Positions 26,812 to 36,342 of a DNA stretch of 64,000 nt are shown one piece after another (position 1 is the first letter of the stretch; each line of letters opens with the position of its first letter). Made by a program: the position numbers and the translations under genes. The stretch is from Neisseria sicca. GTDB lineage: Bacteria; Pseudomonadota; Gammaproteobacteria; Burkholderiales; Neisseriaceae. A model generated the notes under the pieces. It ran no database searches. It was not told the origin of the DNA and saw nothing but the letters and a program-made list of their open reading frames with translations. The stretch lies in the NCBI RefSeq assembly GCF_003044565.1, contig NZ_POXG01000001.1, positions 682,001 through 746,000 on the forward strand, written 5' to 3'.

Positions 26812-27357
26812 TCAAGTCCGTTTGTTTTTTCGATAGAACCTGCATTGAGGCAGCCATTCTTTTTGGCACGGGTTGTCAATAAATGACTGTAAAACGCTTT
26901 GAAAGGTTTGATTTTGGGCGTTGTATATGTTGCCTTTTAGATAACACGACGCGTAATAATGTGCCAACAAATCCGCCTGCTGCTCCATATTCAGCATACT
27001 GAAATGACAAATATCGGACAGCTTGGGATAGAGATAGGCACGACGCCGGCGATAGCCTCCGCTGACGAACAAAAACAATCCGCCCAACCAGGTTTTAAAT
27101 CCTTGCTGATACTGCCAAATATGGGTCAATTCATGAATCATCCATATTTGATAGGACGCGGAAGCAAGGGCGAAGTCGTCAGGGCAGTTATTACGCGGGA
27201 AATAGATGTTCCCATTGGGCGAAACGGCAACCTGCATGGTCGGCAGACAAGGAATGCCGCGATAGATTTTGACGCGGGCGTAATCAATGCTGTCGGCAAA
27301 AATCAGCTTTGCCATTTTGATTTCATTGTCCGTCAGCCTGCGCCAGCGTTTGCTCAT
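26812..27357 (-). CDS. HExxH-containing protein, putative metallopeptidase-like
   Basis: A 181-residue protein without signal peptide or membrane segment. It has the zinc-peptidase motif H75-E-L-T-H79 in MIHELTHIWQYQQG, and further on EQQADLLAHYY, whose acidic residues could give the third ligand. The N-terminal LTDNEIKMAKLIFADSIDYARVKI and PNGNIYFPRN resemble proteins labelled vgr-related in Proteobacteria, and the fold may be similar to DUF4157 toxin-associated domains. Peptidase activity has not been shown for these to my knowledge. It stands alone; a type VI or toxin context is not present in the window. Confidence 0.7.
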   Translation of the reverse strand: MSKRWRRLTDNEIKMAKLIFADSIDYARVKIYRGIPCLPTMQVAVSPNGNIYFPRNNCPDDFALASASYQIWMIHELTHIWQYQQGFKTWLGGLFLFVSGGYRRRRAYLYPKLSDICHFSMLNMEQQADLLAHYYASCYLKGNIYNAQNQTFQSVLQSFIDNPCQKEWLPQCRFYRKNKRT

Positions 27358-27469
27358 ATCTTGTCCTTGTTTCTTTCATGACGACAGAGGTCGTCTGAAA
27401 ACGATTGTTCTACCTTAACAGTCATTCAGCTACGTTTACAACCAATACTGCCATATCCCCTACCCGCTT

Positions 27470-27625
27470 TATAGTGGATTAACAAAAATCAGGACAAGGC
27501 GACGAAGCCGCAGACAGTACAGACAGTACGGAACCGATTCACTTGGTGCTTCAGCACCTTAGAGAATCGTTCTCTTTGAGCTAAGGTGAGGCAACGCCGT
27601 CCTGGTTTAAAGTTAATCCACTATA
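27470..27625. repeat. Correia element (CREE), full 156-bp form
   Basis: Complete termini and internal TTCTCTTTGAGC block. It lies in the 346-bp gap between the HExxH gene and fixH, which otherwise holds single DUS copies only. Confidence 0.95.
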
Positions 27626-27660
27626 TTTGCGCCAACATCATCACAAACCTTACAGCATGA

Positions 27661-27688
27661 AGGTCGTCTGAAATTTTTCAGACGACCT
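27661..27688. terminator. DUS inverted-pair hairpin behind fixH
   Basis: Nearly perfect convergent DUS pair with a two-base loop, 15 bases beyond the leftward fixH stop codon. Confidence 0.8.
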
Positions 27689-27703
27689 TTTGAGCCTGTC
27701 AAA

Positions 27704-28273
27704 CTATTTTCCTGAATCTTTCGGCTTCTGATTGGCATTCTCAAACAATTTGTTCATAGGGGTCAGATTGATTGCATTGCCTTGACTGACTATCCATTTG
27801 TCTTCCACCCGCCAAACACCCGAGGTATCTTCCACGCGCAGATACCAGTGGTTGGTCGGCGGCAGGGGTTTGAAAGTCGCTTCATACTCCATACGACCGT
27901 TTTGGGCTTCCGCGCCGACGGGGTGTAGTTTGACGGTTTGGTCTTCCGATTTTTTAGTCGGGTGCATCAAGAGAAGGTTCAAAGGCTGCTTAGGATCGAA
28001 TTCTCCGCTGACAAACACTTTGGCGGCATCCTTATCCGGACTGATCAGCACTTGCACCTGTATATGACGCTTTACCGCCTCTTCATCGCGGTGAAGCTGG
28101 ATGTCGATGTGTTTGCCGTCTTTGTAATAGTCGTCCGTTACCAAGTCGGTTGTATGCTCTTTGGCGACAAAGAACATGGAGACACTGGCAATCACGACAA
28201 AAATAGGACCCGCCATCAATACCCACGGCCAAATGTGTTTGTACCAAGGTTTGACTTGTTTTTGCTCGGACAC
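27704..28273 (-). CDS. FixH-family protein
   Basis: A 189-residue protein with one N-terminal membrane helix (about 17-36, WVLMAGPIFVVIASVSMFFV) and a periplasmic domain. The TTDLVTDDYYKDGKHID segment after the helix and the C-terminal GVWRVEDKWIV are characteristic of FixH, which is needed for cbb3-type cytochrome oxidase assembly, probably in copper handling with CcoI. It follows ccoG on the same strand with only three bases between, so the two are one operon. Neisseria uses cbb3 as its terminal oxidase, which fits. The ccoN/O/P genes are not in the window. Confidence 0.88.
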   Translation of the reverse strand: MSEQKQVKPWYKHIWPWVLMAGPIFVVIASVSMFFVAKEHTTDLVTDDYYKDGKHIDIQLHRDEEAVKRHIQVQVLISPDKDAAKVFVSGEFDPKQPLNLLLMHPTKKSEDQTVKLHPVGAEAQNGRMEYEATFKPLPPTNHWYLRVEDTSGVWRVEDKWIVSQGNAINLTPMNKLFENANQKPKDSGK

Positions 28274-28276
28274 GTT

Positions 28277-29788
28277 TTATTCTCCGATAAAGGTTGCTTC
28301 TTCTTCCAAGATGATGGGTTTGCCATCTGCTTTGCCGGTTTCGCGATAAGTGAAGGTAAACTCAATCGGATGGCTGCCCTTGTTTGCATATTCGGGAATA
28401 GTGGAAACTTGGACGGGGATGGTCAACGTTTCACGCGGTGCGATTTTCACGCCACCTTCCGGCAGCCCGGTCAGGGCAATTTCCTCAAAGCCTTTGACTG
28501 ACGCAGTCATGACTTGTTCGTTTTCACTATTGTTGATAATGCGCAGGTTGTAAGCGTTTTCCAGCCAACCTTTGCTGTTTTCGCGCACCATCACGCCGCG
28601 GTCTTTCAAAATATCGACTTCGACCATTTTACGGGTGGAAAGTCCGACCAAGAAAGCGATAATAACCACCAGCAAAACAGCGCCGTATCCCGCCACACGC
28701 GGACGTTTCAAGCGTTTTTTGATGTCGCTTTCAGGATATTCGTGTTCCAACGCGCCTTCGGTCGTATAGCGTATCAAACCGCGCGGGTAGCCCATTTTGT
28801 CCATGATTTCGTCGCAGGCATCAATACACGCCGCACAGCCGATACATTGGTATTGCAAACCGTCGCGGATATCGATACCGACGGGACAGACCTGTACGCA
28901 CATGGTGCAGTTGATGCAGTCGCCCAATCCGCTGTCTTCTTTATTGGCGGTTTTCTTGCGTGCGCCGCGCGGTTCGCCGCGTTCGGTATCGTAAGAAATA
29001 ATCAGTGTGTCTTTGTCGAACATCGCGCTTTGGAAGCGTGCATACGGACACATATGCAGACACACTTTCTCGCGCATAACGTGGGCAAAGAAGAAGGTCA
29101 TGAAGCCGTAAAACGCTGCGGCAAACATCGCGCCGCCGCCTGCTGCTCCGGCAAACAAGTCGGGAACGAACTGGCGGATCGGGACAAACCAGCCCGCAAA
29201 GGTAATGCCTGTCCACGCACAGACAATGAAAATCAGCAGGGCTTTAGTTGCTTTAATGCGGATTTTAGTGAAATTCCACGGCGATTTTTCCAGCTTCAGG
29301 CGTTTGTTGCGGTCGCCTTCGACCAAGTTGTCGATCCACAGCATGATTTCGGTGTAAACCGTCTGCGGGCAGGAATAGCCGCACCACAAGCGTCCGGCAA
29401 TCGTCGTCCACCAAAACAGCCCGAAGGCGCAAATCATCAGCAGCAGGGCAAGGTAAATCAAGTCGCCCATACCCAGTGACAGCCCGAAAATGAAAAAATG
29501 CCTGTCCGGAATATTGAAGAGTACCGCCTGACGGCCGCTCCAGTTGAACCACGGAATCACATAAAACACAAACTGCGTCGCCAATACGGCAGCTATACGC
29601 AATTTGGCGAACCGCCCTTCCGCTTTTTTCGGATGGATGCGTTCGCCTTCGGGATGGATTTGGATGACGCTGGATTTGGGTTTTGAAGGTTTGGGCGGAG
29701 CGGTTTTTGCCGGTTTCTCGGACTGCTCTTTCGGGGCTGCGTTTTTTTCTTCTGACACAGCGTTTTCGGCTTGGTTTTCTGTTGACAT
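28277..29788 (-). CDS. ccoG: Cytochrome c oxidase accessory protein CcoG (FixG)
   Basis: A 503-residue inner-membrane iron-sulfur protein used in cbb3 oxidase maturation, thought to reduce copper. After a Pro/Lys/Glu-rich N-terminal region come membrane segments (VLATQFVFYVIPWF and others), then two 4Fe-4S motifs: CINCTMCVQVCPVGID and CIGCAACIDACDE. A C-terminal helix (AVLLVVIIAFLVGLS) precedes a periplasmic Ig-like domain that ends ETGKADGKPIILEEEATF. An additional Cys motif CGYSCPQTVY lies near residue 136. The operon with fixH is compact. A weak FNR-like sequence (TTGAG-N4-ACCAA, 29891-29904) lies about 100 bases upstream. Confidence 0.95.
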   Translation of the reverse strand: MSTENQAENAVSEEKNAAPKEQSEKPAKTAPPKPSKPKSSVIQIHPEGERIHPKKAEGRFAKLRIAAVLATQFVFYVIPWFNWSGRQAVLFNIPDRHFFIFGLSLGMGDLIYLALLLMICAFGLFWWTTIAGRLWCGYSCPQTVYTEIMLWIDNLVEGDRNKRLKLEKSPWNFTKIRIKATKALLIFIVCAWTGITFAGWFVPIRQFVPDLFAGAAGGGAMFAAAFYGFMTFFFAHVMREKVCLHMCPYARFQSAMFDKDTLIISYDTERGEPRGARKKTANKEDSGLGDCINCTMCVQVCPVGIDIRDGLQYQCIGCAACIDACDEIMDKMGYPRGLIRYTTEGALEHEYPESDIKKRLKRPRVAGYGAVLLVVIIAFLVGLSTRKMVEVDILKDRGVMVRENSKGWLENAYNLRIINNSENEQVMTASVKGFEEIALTGLPEGGVKIAPRETLTIPVQVSTIPEYANKGSHPIEFTFTYRETGKADGKPIILEEEATFIGE

Positions 29789-30135
29789 TTTTCAGTGTTC
29801 CTTCGTGTGTTTGCGCGCAGGTCTTTTATTCTGATTACTGGTTTGATTGGTTTTTCAGACGACCTTTTATATGCGTCGGAATCATATCATTTGAGCTTGA
29901 CCAAAGCAAAAAGCCCTACTTGGCTTTTATATGCCACCCGTTTTGATTTTTCCGTTGCCCAAGTCTGAAATCAGCGATATTCAAGCAGTTGCATATAACC
30001 GATGACACTATGCTTATAGCGAATCGCTATATCTCCGATAAAAATTTATAAACTACTGTTTCAAAACGGAATAACAGTTAATCTCATCTGCTTTGCCTGT
30101 TTCAGACGACCCCTTATGCGGACAATTTTTAAAAC
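29789..30135. other. Intergenic region upstream of ccoG
   Basis: No gene in either strand. One DUS lies near 29852 and another near 30101. A degenerate FNR-like palindrome (29891-29904) is the only regulatory candidate for ccoG. Together with the hairpin at 30136 this makes a 516-bp non-coding region between divergent genes ccoG and tkt. Confidence 0.5.
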
Positions 30136-30178
30136 AGGACAACGCGAAACCGATGCCGTACCGGTTTGAAGTTGTCCT
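30136..30178. other. Long hairpin upstream of tkt
   Basis: AGGACAAC ... GTTGTCCT enclose an inner pair AAACCG ... CGGTTT, giving 14 pairs with a small internal bulge. It resembles a shrunken Correia-like palindrome (GCCGTACCGGTTTGAA) but its ends do not match the Correia termini. It lies 127 bases before tkt. Confidence 0.5.
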
Positions 30179-30304
30179 CCCGATAGGCGGAAAGGTCGTC
30201 TGAAAGACGCCCGCATCCTTGAAAGCCTGACCGAATCAGGCGATAATCAACGGGATTTTCTTTACCGTTACCGTTTCAAACCAATACAGCAAGGAAGGTA
30301 CAAA

Positions 30305-32284
30305 ATGTCTCAACTGGCAAACGCAATCCGTTTCCTCTCGGCCGATGCCGTTCAAAAAGCAAATTCCGGCCACCCCGGCGCGCCGATGGGCATGGCGGAA
30401 ATGGCGGAAGTATTGTGGACGAAATTCCTGCGCCACAACCCTGCCAACCCCAAATTCTACAACCGCGACCGCTTCATCCTCTCCAACGGCCACGCGTCCA
30501 TGCTGTTGTACAGCCTGCTGCATCTGACCGGCTACAACCTGAGCATTGAAGACCTGAAAAACTTCCGCCAACTGCACAGCAAAACCCCCGGTCACCCCGA
30601 ATACGGCTACACCGACGGCGTGGAAACCACGACCGGCCCGTTGGGACAAGGCATTGCCAACGCGGTGGGCATGGCATTGGCGGAAAAAATCCTGGCCGCC
30701 GAGTTCAATAAAGACGGTTTGAACATCGTCGATCACTACACCTATGTCTTCATGGGCGACGGCTGCCTGATGGAAGGCGTATCGCACGAAGCCTGTTCGC
30801 TCGCCGGCACTTTGGGCTTGGGCAAACTGATTGTTTTATATGATGACAACAATATTTCCATCGACGGCAAAGTGGACGGTTGGTTTACCGAAAACATCCC
30901 GCAACGCTTTGAAAGCTACGGCTGGCACGTCGTTCCCAACGTAAATGGTCATGACACCGCCGCTATTCAAGCCGCTATCGAAGCCGCCCGCGCCGAAACC
31001 GGCAAACCGTCCATCATCTGCTGCAAAACCTTAATCGGCAAAGGCAGCGCCAACAAAGAAGGCAGCCACAAAACCCACGGCGCACCTTTGGGCGCGGATG
31101 AAATCGAAGCCACGCGCAAACATCTGGGCTGGACTTACCCCGCATTTGAAATCCCGCAAGAAATCTATGCTGCATGGGATGCAAAAGAAAAAGGCGCGAA
31201 ACTAGAAGCCGAATGGAACGAGCTGTTTGCGCAATACCAAGCAAAATATCCTGCCGAAGCCGCAGAATTCGTGCGCCGCATGGATAAAAAACTGCCGGAC
31301 AATTTCGATGCATACGTTCAAGCCGCATTAAAAGAAGTGTGCGCCAAAGCCGAAACCATCGCCACCCGCAAAGCCAGCCAAAACAGCATCGAAATTTTGG
31401 CTAAAGAGCTGCCCGAACTGGTGGGCGGTTCTGCCGACCTGACCCCGTCCAACCTGACCGACTGGTCGGGCAGCGTCTCCGTTACCCGCGACAAAGGCGG
31501 CAACTACATTCACTACGGCGTACGCGAGTTCGGCATGGGTGCCATCATGAACGGCCTTGCCCTGCACGGCGGCGTGAAACCCTTCGGCGCAACTTTCCTG
31601 ATGTTCAGCGAATACGAACGCAACGCTCTGCGCATGGCAGCACTGATGAAAATCAACCCCGTCTTCGTCTTCACCCACGATTCCATCGGTCTCGGCGAAG
31701 ACGGCCCGACCCACCAACCCATCGAGCAAACCGCCACCCTGCGCCTGATTCCGAATATGGACGTATGGCGTCCGTGCGATACCGCCGAATCCTTGGTCGC
31801 ATGGGCGGAAGCCACAAAAGCCGAAGACCACCCGTCCAGCCTGATTTTCAGCCGTCAAAACCTGAAATTCCAAGCGCGCAACGAACAACAACTGAACGAC
31901 ATCAAACGCGGCGGCTACGTCATCAGCGAAGCCCAAGGCAACGCCCAAGCCGTCATCATTGCTACCGGTTCTGAAGTTGAGCTGGCTTTGGAAGCGCAAA
32001 AAGCCCTTGCTGCGCAAAACATCACCGTACGCGTCATTTCCATGCCGTCCACCAACGTATTCGACCGCCAAGACGCCGCCTATAAAGCCGCCGTCCTGCC
32101 CGAAGGTCTGCCGCGCGTTGCAGTAGAAGCCGGACACGCCGACGGCTGGTACAAATACGTCGGACTGAACGGCGCAGTCGTCGGCATCAACCGCTTCGGC
32201 GAATCCGCCCCTGCCGAACTGCTGTTCAAAGAATTCGGCTTTACCGTGGAAAATGTGGTTGATACTGTGAAATCAGTGTTGTAA
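30305..32284 (+). CDS. tkt: Transketolase
   Basis: A 659-residue cytoplasmic thiamine-diphosphate enzyme of the pentose phosphate pathway. It begins with the family N-terminus ([21 protein letters not shown]). The ThDP/Mg2+ motif is [18 protein letters not shown] with the matching NN about 30 residues on (DDNNISIDG). The pyrimidine domain has the transketolase signature [14 protein letters not shown], and the C-terminal domain is complete. The ATG follows AAGGAAGGTACAAA. A DUS hairpin closes the gene. No other pentose-pathway gene is beside it. Confidence 0.97.
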   Translation: MSQLANAIRFLSADAVQKANSGHPGAPMGMAEMAEVLWTKFLRHNPANPKFYNRDRFILSNGHASMLLYSLLHLTGYNLSIEDLKNFRQLHSKTPGHPEYGYTDGVETTTGPLGQGIANAVGMALAEKILAAEFNKDGLNIVDHYTYVFMGDGCLMEGVSHEACSLAGTLGLGKLIVLYDDNNISIDGKVDGWFTENIPQRFESYGWHVVPNVNGHDTAAIQAAIEAARAETGKPSIICCKTLIGKGSANKEGSHKTHGAPLGADEIEATRKHLGWTYPAFEIPQEIYAAWDAKEKGAKLEAEWNELFAQYQAKYPAEAAEFVRRMDKKLPDNFDAYVQAALKEVCAKAETIATRKASQNSIEILAKELPELVGGSADLTPSNLTDWSGSVSVTRDKGGNYIHYGVREFGMGAIMNGLALHGGVKPFGATFLMFSEYERNALRMAALMKINPVFVFTHDSIGLGEDGPTHQPIEQTATLRLIPNMDVWRPCDTAESLVAWAEATKAEDHPSSLIFSRQNLKFQARNEQQLNDIKRGGYVISEAQGNAQAVIIATGSEVELALEAQKALAAQNITVRVISMPSTNVFDRQDAAYKAAVLPEGLPRVAVEAGHADGWYKYVGLNGAVVGINRFGESAPAELLFKEFGFTVENVVDTVKSVL

Positions 32285-32303
32285 ACGGCTGCCATCGCAT
32301 CAA

Positions 32304-32343
32304 AGGTCGTCTGAAAACGGAAGATAAGGTTTTCAGACGACCT
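32304..32343. terminator. DUS inverted-pair hairpin behind tkt
   Basis: Convergent DUS pair 19 bases after the transketolase stop codon. Confidence 0.8.
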
Positions 32344-32575
32344 TTTTCATTCCAAACTGCCAAAATCGGCTTAACAAAAAATCTAAATACCCATACAGCG
32401 GCGCAACCCTTTCTGCGCAAATGGAAGTAGCGTAGAAATGTTGGATAAAGCATCGTCTCACCCTTCATTCCAAATAATCTTTCGCCATATCTTGAAAGCC
32501 GCACTGCCAAACCATAAAATCACGCCTTACCCAATTTGATATAACTATACATCCAACCCATCTTACCCACTAATC

Positions 32576-34588
32576 ATGATTACCCGCCTTGCCGCCTACC
32601 GGAAAACCCTCCTCACCTGCCTGATTTTATGGGTATCTATCGTCGCCGTTTTTTCCGCTGAACGTTTCTTCATACTGCACCATTTTGTTTCAGACGACAT
32701 CCGCAGCCGTTATGCGGGCGATTTGGCGGCTTTGTTTATCAAAGGGCTGCTGTTCGACATCAAAATCGCTTCCGTTGCCGCCGCTTTACCCTTCCTGATC
32801 GGGCTGTTCGGACTGGCTACGCAAAAAACCGCCGCCTTTACTCTCCGCCTCCTGCCTACCGTCGCAACCGTCCTCTCCCTGACAGCCTTTGCCGCCGCGC
32901 TGGGCAACTGGTTCTATTTCAGCGTGTACGACCGTCAATTTGACGTCTTCGTCTTCGGACTGGCGGAAGAAGACACCAGCGCCGTCCTGAAAACCGTCTG
33001 GTCGGACTATCCCGTTATTTCCTGTCTGGCAGCTTTGATTGCCGCAGCTTTCGTTTTTAGTAAAATTTTCAGCCTCATCCACCGCAGCACCCGCTTTCAG
33101 ACGACCTCATGGGGGAAAACCGCTTGGATTGCCGCCGTCCTCTTACCCGTCCTCGCGCTTGCCGCAGGCATACGCGGCTCGTTCGGCAAATTCCCCCTGC
33201 GTCAGACCGCCATGCAGATTTCCGCCGCACCGCAAATCAACAAACTCGTCCCCAACGCCCTGACCTCCCTAAGCTGGGCGGTCAACGAATACCGCAACAG
33301 CAATAATTTCCATCCCGTCTCCGACGAAGACGGCAGCCGGCTCATCAGTACCCTGCTCGATAAAAAAACCAATGCCGACTTGACGCAGCTATTTGCTCAA
33401 ACCGCCCCCAATCCCGCTGTCGAAAAACACCGTCCCAACGTCGTTTTCACCGTCATGGAAAGCATGAGCGCACACCTCTTGAACATGGATAATCCCGAAC
33501 GGGATCTCTTGGGCGAACTGGGCAATCATTGGCAGCAAGACTGGGTATACCGCAAATTCGTTTCCGAAGGCGACGGTACCAGCGACTCCCTGCACCGCTT
33601 CTTCGTCCGCAGCCCGCGCCTCAACCTCAGCCAATCCCTCGCCAAAAACAAAACCTTCCCCGGCAATATGTTCAAACCCTATCTCGAAGCCGGCTACCGC
33701 GTCGTCTATATTACGGCGGGCAACGGCGGCTGGCGCGATTTCGACACCTTCCTGCGGCACTTGGGCGTCAATGAAATCATCGATGAAAACACCCTCAAAA
33801 CCCGCTATCCCGAAGCAAAATCCGGCACATGGGGCGTACCCGATGAATTCATGTTCCGTTATGCCGAAGAAGAACTCGCGCGCGCCGAAAAAAGCGGCAC
33901 ACCTGTATTCATCATGATGATGTCCGTGACCAACCATCCACCCTACCACCTGCCTGCACCGCACCAGCTCAAAAACTTTCGTTTGGAAGAACAAGAGCAA
34001 AAACGCCTTGCCAATCTCGCCTCAGACAAAGAGTTGAATGAAATTTTCAACACCTTCCGATACAGCAACGACCAACTCGGACGCTTTATCGGCAAAGTGA
34101 AAACCATCGCACCCGACACCATTATCGCCGCCACTGGTGACCACAATATGCGCGCCATCGGCTATCCCGAATCCGCCGATGCCGCACTCGGTCACAGCGT
34201 CCCCTTCTATCTGTACGTCCCGCAAGCCTACCGCGGCAGCGCCGAATACCATCCCGAACGCGCAGGTTCGCACAAAGACATCCTGCCGACCCTCTACAAC
34301 TTAAGCCTGTCCAAATCGAGCTACTACCAAACCGGCTGCAACCTCACCGCCCCGCAACCCGATTCCGCATGGTGCGGCTACGGCTACAACCCCGAAGTCA
34401 TCATCACGGAACGTGGTTTCTATCACCAACACAGCAAAGCATTCCACAAATGGGACAACCAAAACATCCAAACCGCTGAAAGCCGCCCAAGCACGCCGGA
34501 CGGCGAAGACCAAGCCATTATCCGCCGCGCCTCGGCATATACGCCGTTTCTTGAATGGCAGATCAACCGGATTGTCAGCACCCAATAA
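32576..34588 (+). CDS. LTA-synthase-like/MdoB-type phosphoglycerol transferase family protein
   Basis: A 670-residue inner-membrane protein with about five N-terminal helices (within residues 10-200) and a periplasmic alkaline-phosphatase-fold (sulfatase) domain. Glu295 in VMESMSAH and Thr335 in [12 protein letters not shown] correspond to the metal-binding Glu and nucleophile Thr of LtaS; TGDHNMR further on supplies the metal-binding Asp-His. Homologues transfer phosphoglycerol or phosphoethanolamine from phospholipids to envelope glycans. Gram-negative Neisseria lacks lipoteichoic acid, so the acceptor is unknown; EptA-type lipid A modification is less likely given the motif set. A DUS is embedded near residue 39 (VSDDI). 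A DUS pair and a Correia element follow. Confidence 0.85.
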   Translation: MITRLAAYRKTLLTCLILWVSIVAVFSAERFFILHHFVSDDIRSRYAGDLAALFIKGLLFDIKIASVAAALPFLIGLFGLATQKTAAFTLRLLPTVATVLSLTAFAAALGNWFYFSVYDRQFDVFVFGLAEEDTSAVLKTVWSDYPVISCLAALIAAAFVFSKIFSLIHRSTRFQTTSWGKTAWIAAVLLPVLALAAGIRGSFGKFPLRQTAMQISAAPQINKLVPNALTSLSWAVNEYRNSNNFHPVSDEDGSRLISTLLDKKTNADLTQLFAQTAPNPAVEKHRPNVVFTVMESMSAHLLNMDNPERDLLGELGNHWQQDWVYRKFVSEGDGTSDSLHRFFVRSPRLNLSQSLAKNKTFPGNMFKPYLEAGYRVVYITAGNGGWRDFDTFLRHLGVNEIIDENTLKTRYPEAKSGTWGVPDEFMFRYAEEELARAEKSGTPVFIMMMSVTNHPPYHLPAPHQLKNFRLEEQEQKRLANLASDKELNEIFNTFRYSNDQLGRFIGKVKTIAPDTIIAATGDHNMRAIGYPESADAALGHSVPFYLYVPQAYRGSAEYHPERAGSHKDILPTLYNLSLSKSSYYQTGCNLTAPQPDSAWCGYGYNPEVIITERGFYHQHSKAFHKWDNQNIQTAESRPSTPDGEDQAIIRRASAYTPFLEWQINRIVSTQ

Positions 34589-34607
34589 ATCTGTTTATAA
34601 ACATCAA

Positions 34608-34635
34608 AGGTCGTCTGAAAAGTTTCAGACGACCT
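34608..34635. terminator. DUS inverted-pair hairpin
   Basis: AGGTCGTCTGAAA-AG-TTTCAGACGACCT: a near-perfect stem with a minimal loop behind the sulfatase-fold gene. Confidence 0.85.
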
Positions 34636-34644
34636 TTTTGCAAA

Positions 34645-34751
34645 TATAGTGGATTAAATTTAAATCAGGACAAGGCGACGAAGCCGCAGACAGTACAAAT
34701 AGTACAGCAAGGCGAGGCAACGCCGTACTGGTTTAAATTTAATCCACTATA
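34645..34751. repeat. Correia element (CREE), 107-bp form
   Basis: Intact termini, ten bases behind the DUS pair and 190 bases upstream of the thioesterase gene. Confidence 0.95.
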
Positions 34752-34891
34752 AATCATACCCAATACGTTCCCGCCTTAAAGCAAATGCCAAACTGCCTAA
34801 CAATACCGTCATAGTGTAGTAAAATAAAATGCGTTTTAGGCAGCATGCCACATTACATCCGCGCAACACAACGCCTTACCGTTAGACAACA

Positions 34892-34906
34892 AATCCACTA
34901 TATAAT
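34892..34906 (+). promoter_or_regulatory. -10 box formed at a solitary Correia-like end
   Basis: AATCCACTATA, the 11-base outer end of a Correia terminus, runs directly into TATAAT (34901-34906). This gives a perfect -10 box 35 bases before the thioesterase ATG. No second terminus is nearby, so this is a relic or a chance match. Confidence 0.4.
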
Positions 34907-34940
34907 CTATGTCGCTTGCGCCCATCACACAAGGAAACTC

Positions 34941-35378
34941 ATGAAAAAACACATCTACTGCCGCCACAGCTTTGAAATCGAAGTCCCGTTTTTCGATGTG
35001 GACTCGATGCATATCGTCTGGCACGGCAACTATGTGAAATACCTCGAAACCGCCCGCTGCGCCTTTTTGTCTGCCATCAGTTACGATTACAATGAAATGG
35101 CACGGCAAGGATACAGCTGGCCGATTGTGCAGATGAACCTCAAATACATCCGCCCCGCCCGCTTCGATCAAAAAATCCGTGTCGATATGGAGATTGTCGA
35201 AATCGAAAGCTGCCTGCGCATCGACTATACAATTTATGATGCGCAAACCAACGAAAAGCTCAACCGTGCTTCGACCACACAAGCCGCCGTTTCGCTGGCA
35301 GACGGTCTGATGCAGTTTCAGACCCCGCAAAGCTGGTTGGATGCTGTGCAAACCCATCCGACCTTTACTCCTGCCTGA
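34941..35378 (+). CDS. Hotdog-fold (4HBT) acyl-CoA/ACP thioesterase
   Basis: A 145-residue cytoplasmic enzyme of the YbgC-like 4-hydroxybenzoyl-CoA thioesterase group. The active-site region FFDVDSMHIVWHGNYVKYLETAR has the conserved Asp and the HGNY loop. The open frame extends 32 codons upstream, but the ATG at 34941 is preceded by AAGGAAA and starts the protein with the normal MKKHIYCRHSFEIEVPF. Thioesterases of this sort belong to aryl polyene pigment clusters, and a LolA-like gene follows 67 bases on, so it is the first gene of the putative pigment locus. Confidence 0.85.
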   Translation: MKKHIYCRHSFEIEVPFFDVDSMHIVWHGNYVKYLETARCAFLSAISYDYNEMARQGYSWPIVQMNLKYIRPARFDQKIRVDMEIVEIESCLRIDYTIYDAQTNEKLNRASTTQAAVSLADGLMQFQTPQSWLDAVQTHPTFTPA

Positions 35379-35445
35379 CACTTTACGTTTTCAGACGACC
35401 CCGACCCATAAGGTCGTCTGAAAAACAAACCTGAAAAGGAACAAC

Positions 35446-36036
35446 ATGAAAAAAACACTTACCGCTCTCGTGCTGACCCTTGCCAGCCCTGCCTTGTGGG
35501 CGTTTTCCACCGCCGAACTCGCCCAAACCCTGCAAAAACCGTCCAACGTACAGGGCGCGTTTACCCAGCAGCGTCAATTGAAATCCCTGAGTAAACCGAT
35601 GGTTACAGGCGGGAAATTCGTCCTCGTCCCGAAAAAAGGCCTGTTGTGGCAAATGCAAAAACCGTTTGAAACCACCCTGCGCGTGCGCTCGGACGGCATC
35701 ATGCAGTGGAACGGCAGCGCATGGACCAACCCCAATCAAGGCAAAGTCGGACAAACCCAGCAAATCAAACTCTTCCTCGACCTGCTCGGTGGCAACACGC
35801 AAGGTTTGGAAAAACAATTCAACCTTGCCCTCTCCGGCAGTGAAAAACAATGGACGCTGAATTTGACGCCGAAAACCGCCGTTACCCGCCAAATTTTCAA
35901 TCACATCGTTATCAGCGGTGACAGCGTGGTGCGTAAAATTGAATTGGACGAAAAACAAGGCGACAAAACTGTGATGCAGTTTAGAGAAGTGCAAACCGGC
36001 AAACCGCTGGACGACTTTGCCAAAAAAGCCCTGTAA
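35446..36036 (+). CDS. LolA-like outer-membrane lipoprotein carrier
   Basis: A 196-residue periplasmic protein with a signal peptide (ends near WAFS, residue 20) and the LolA-type beta-fold: VQGAFTQQRQLKSLSKPMVTGGKF, KGLLWQMQKPFE and the C-terminal VRKIELDEKQGDKTVMQF. It is not the housekeeping LolA. LolA paralogues occur in nearly all aryl polyene clusters and probably carry the lipid pigment or its precursor across the periplasm. It is preceded by two back-to-back DUS copies (35393-35422), so an independent promoter is possible. Confidence 0.82.
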   Translation: MKKTLTALVLTLASPALWAFSTAELAQTLQKPSNVQGAFTQQRQLKSLSKPMVTGGKFVLVPKKGLLWQMQKPFETTLRVRSDGIMQWNGSAWTNPNQGKVGQTQQIKLFLDLLGGNTQGLEKQFNLALSGSEKQWTLNLTPKTAVTRQIFNHIVISGDSVVRKIELDEKQGDKTVMQFREVQTGKPLDDFAKKAL

Positions 36037-36303
36037 GCAAACCATCCGACAGACCCGCAAAGTCATCCTGTCGGTTTTTGAAGAACCTGCCTGACGGCTT
36101 GCCGCCCGCTTTTTTCCTCTCTACATGAGAGGCTAAGCGAGGGTGGTAAGCCGCAGGTTCGCATTTTATTAGGCACATATTTTTGCCCTAAACCCAGTAA
36201 TTTCAGGGTATGCCATTTGCTTCTAATTTCACGCCAACCGCCCTTTTCAGACGACCTCCCTTTATCCCACCCTATTGTTCTTTAAATAATTTTACAAAAA
36301 AGC
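36037..36303. other. Spacer before the DarA-like gene
   Basis: No gene is recognised. One DUS copy is at about 36246-36258. The segment after the LolA-like gene has no good terminator, so transcription may read through, but a separate promoter follows at 36281-36319. Confidence 0.4.
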
Positions 36304-36319
36304 TATAATGACCAGTCAT
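36281..36319 (+). promoter_or_regulatory. darA promoter with TetR-type operator-like palindrome
   Basis: A -35-like TTTAAA (36281-36286), 17-base spacer and perfect -10 TATAAT (36304-36309). The palindrome ATGAC-CA-GTCAT (36308-36319) overlaps the -10 and the likely transcription start, the usual place for a TetR-family repressor operator. No regulator gene is in the window. Confidence 0.5.
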
Positions 36320-36342
36320 CAAATAATTTTTGTTAATAGATA

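Noticed and set aside
29891..29904. FNR site for ccoG
   Set aside because: Only TTGA and CCAA agree with the consensus and no promoter could be placed, so it is mentioned but not listed as a site.
34845..34940. Extension of the thioesterase to an earlier ATG
   Set aside because: It runs across the -10 box and a Correia-like end; the ATG at 34941 has a good ribosome binding site and the family N-terminus.
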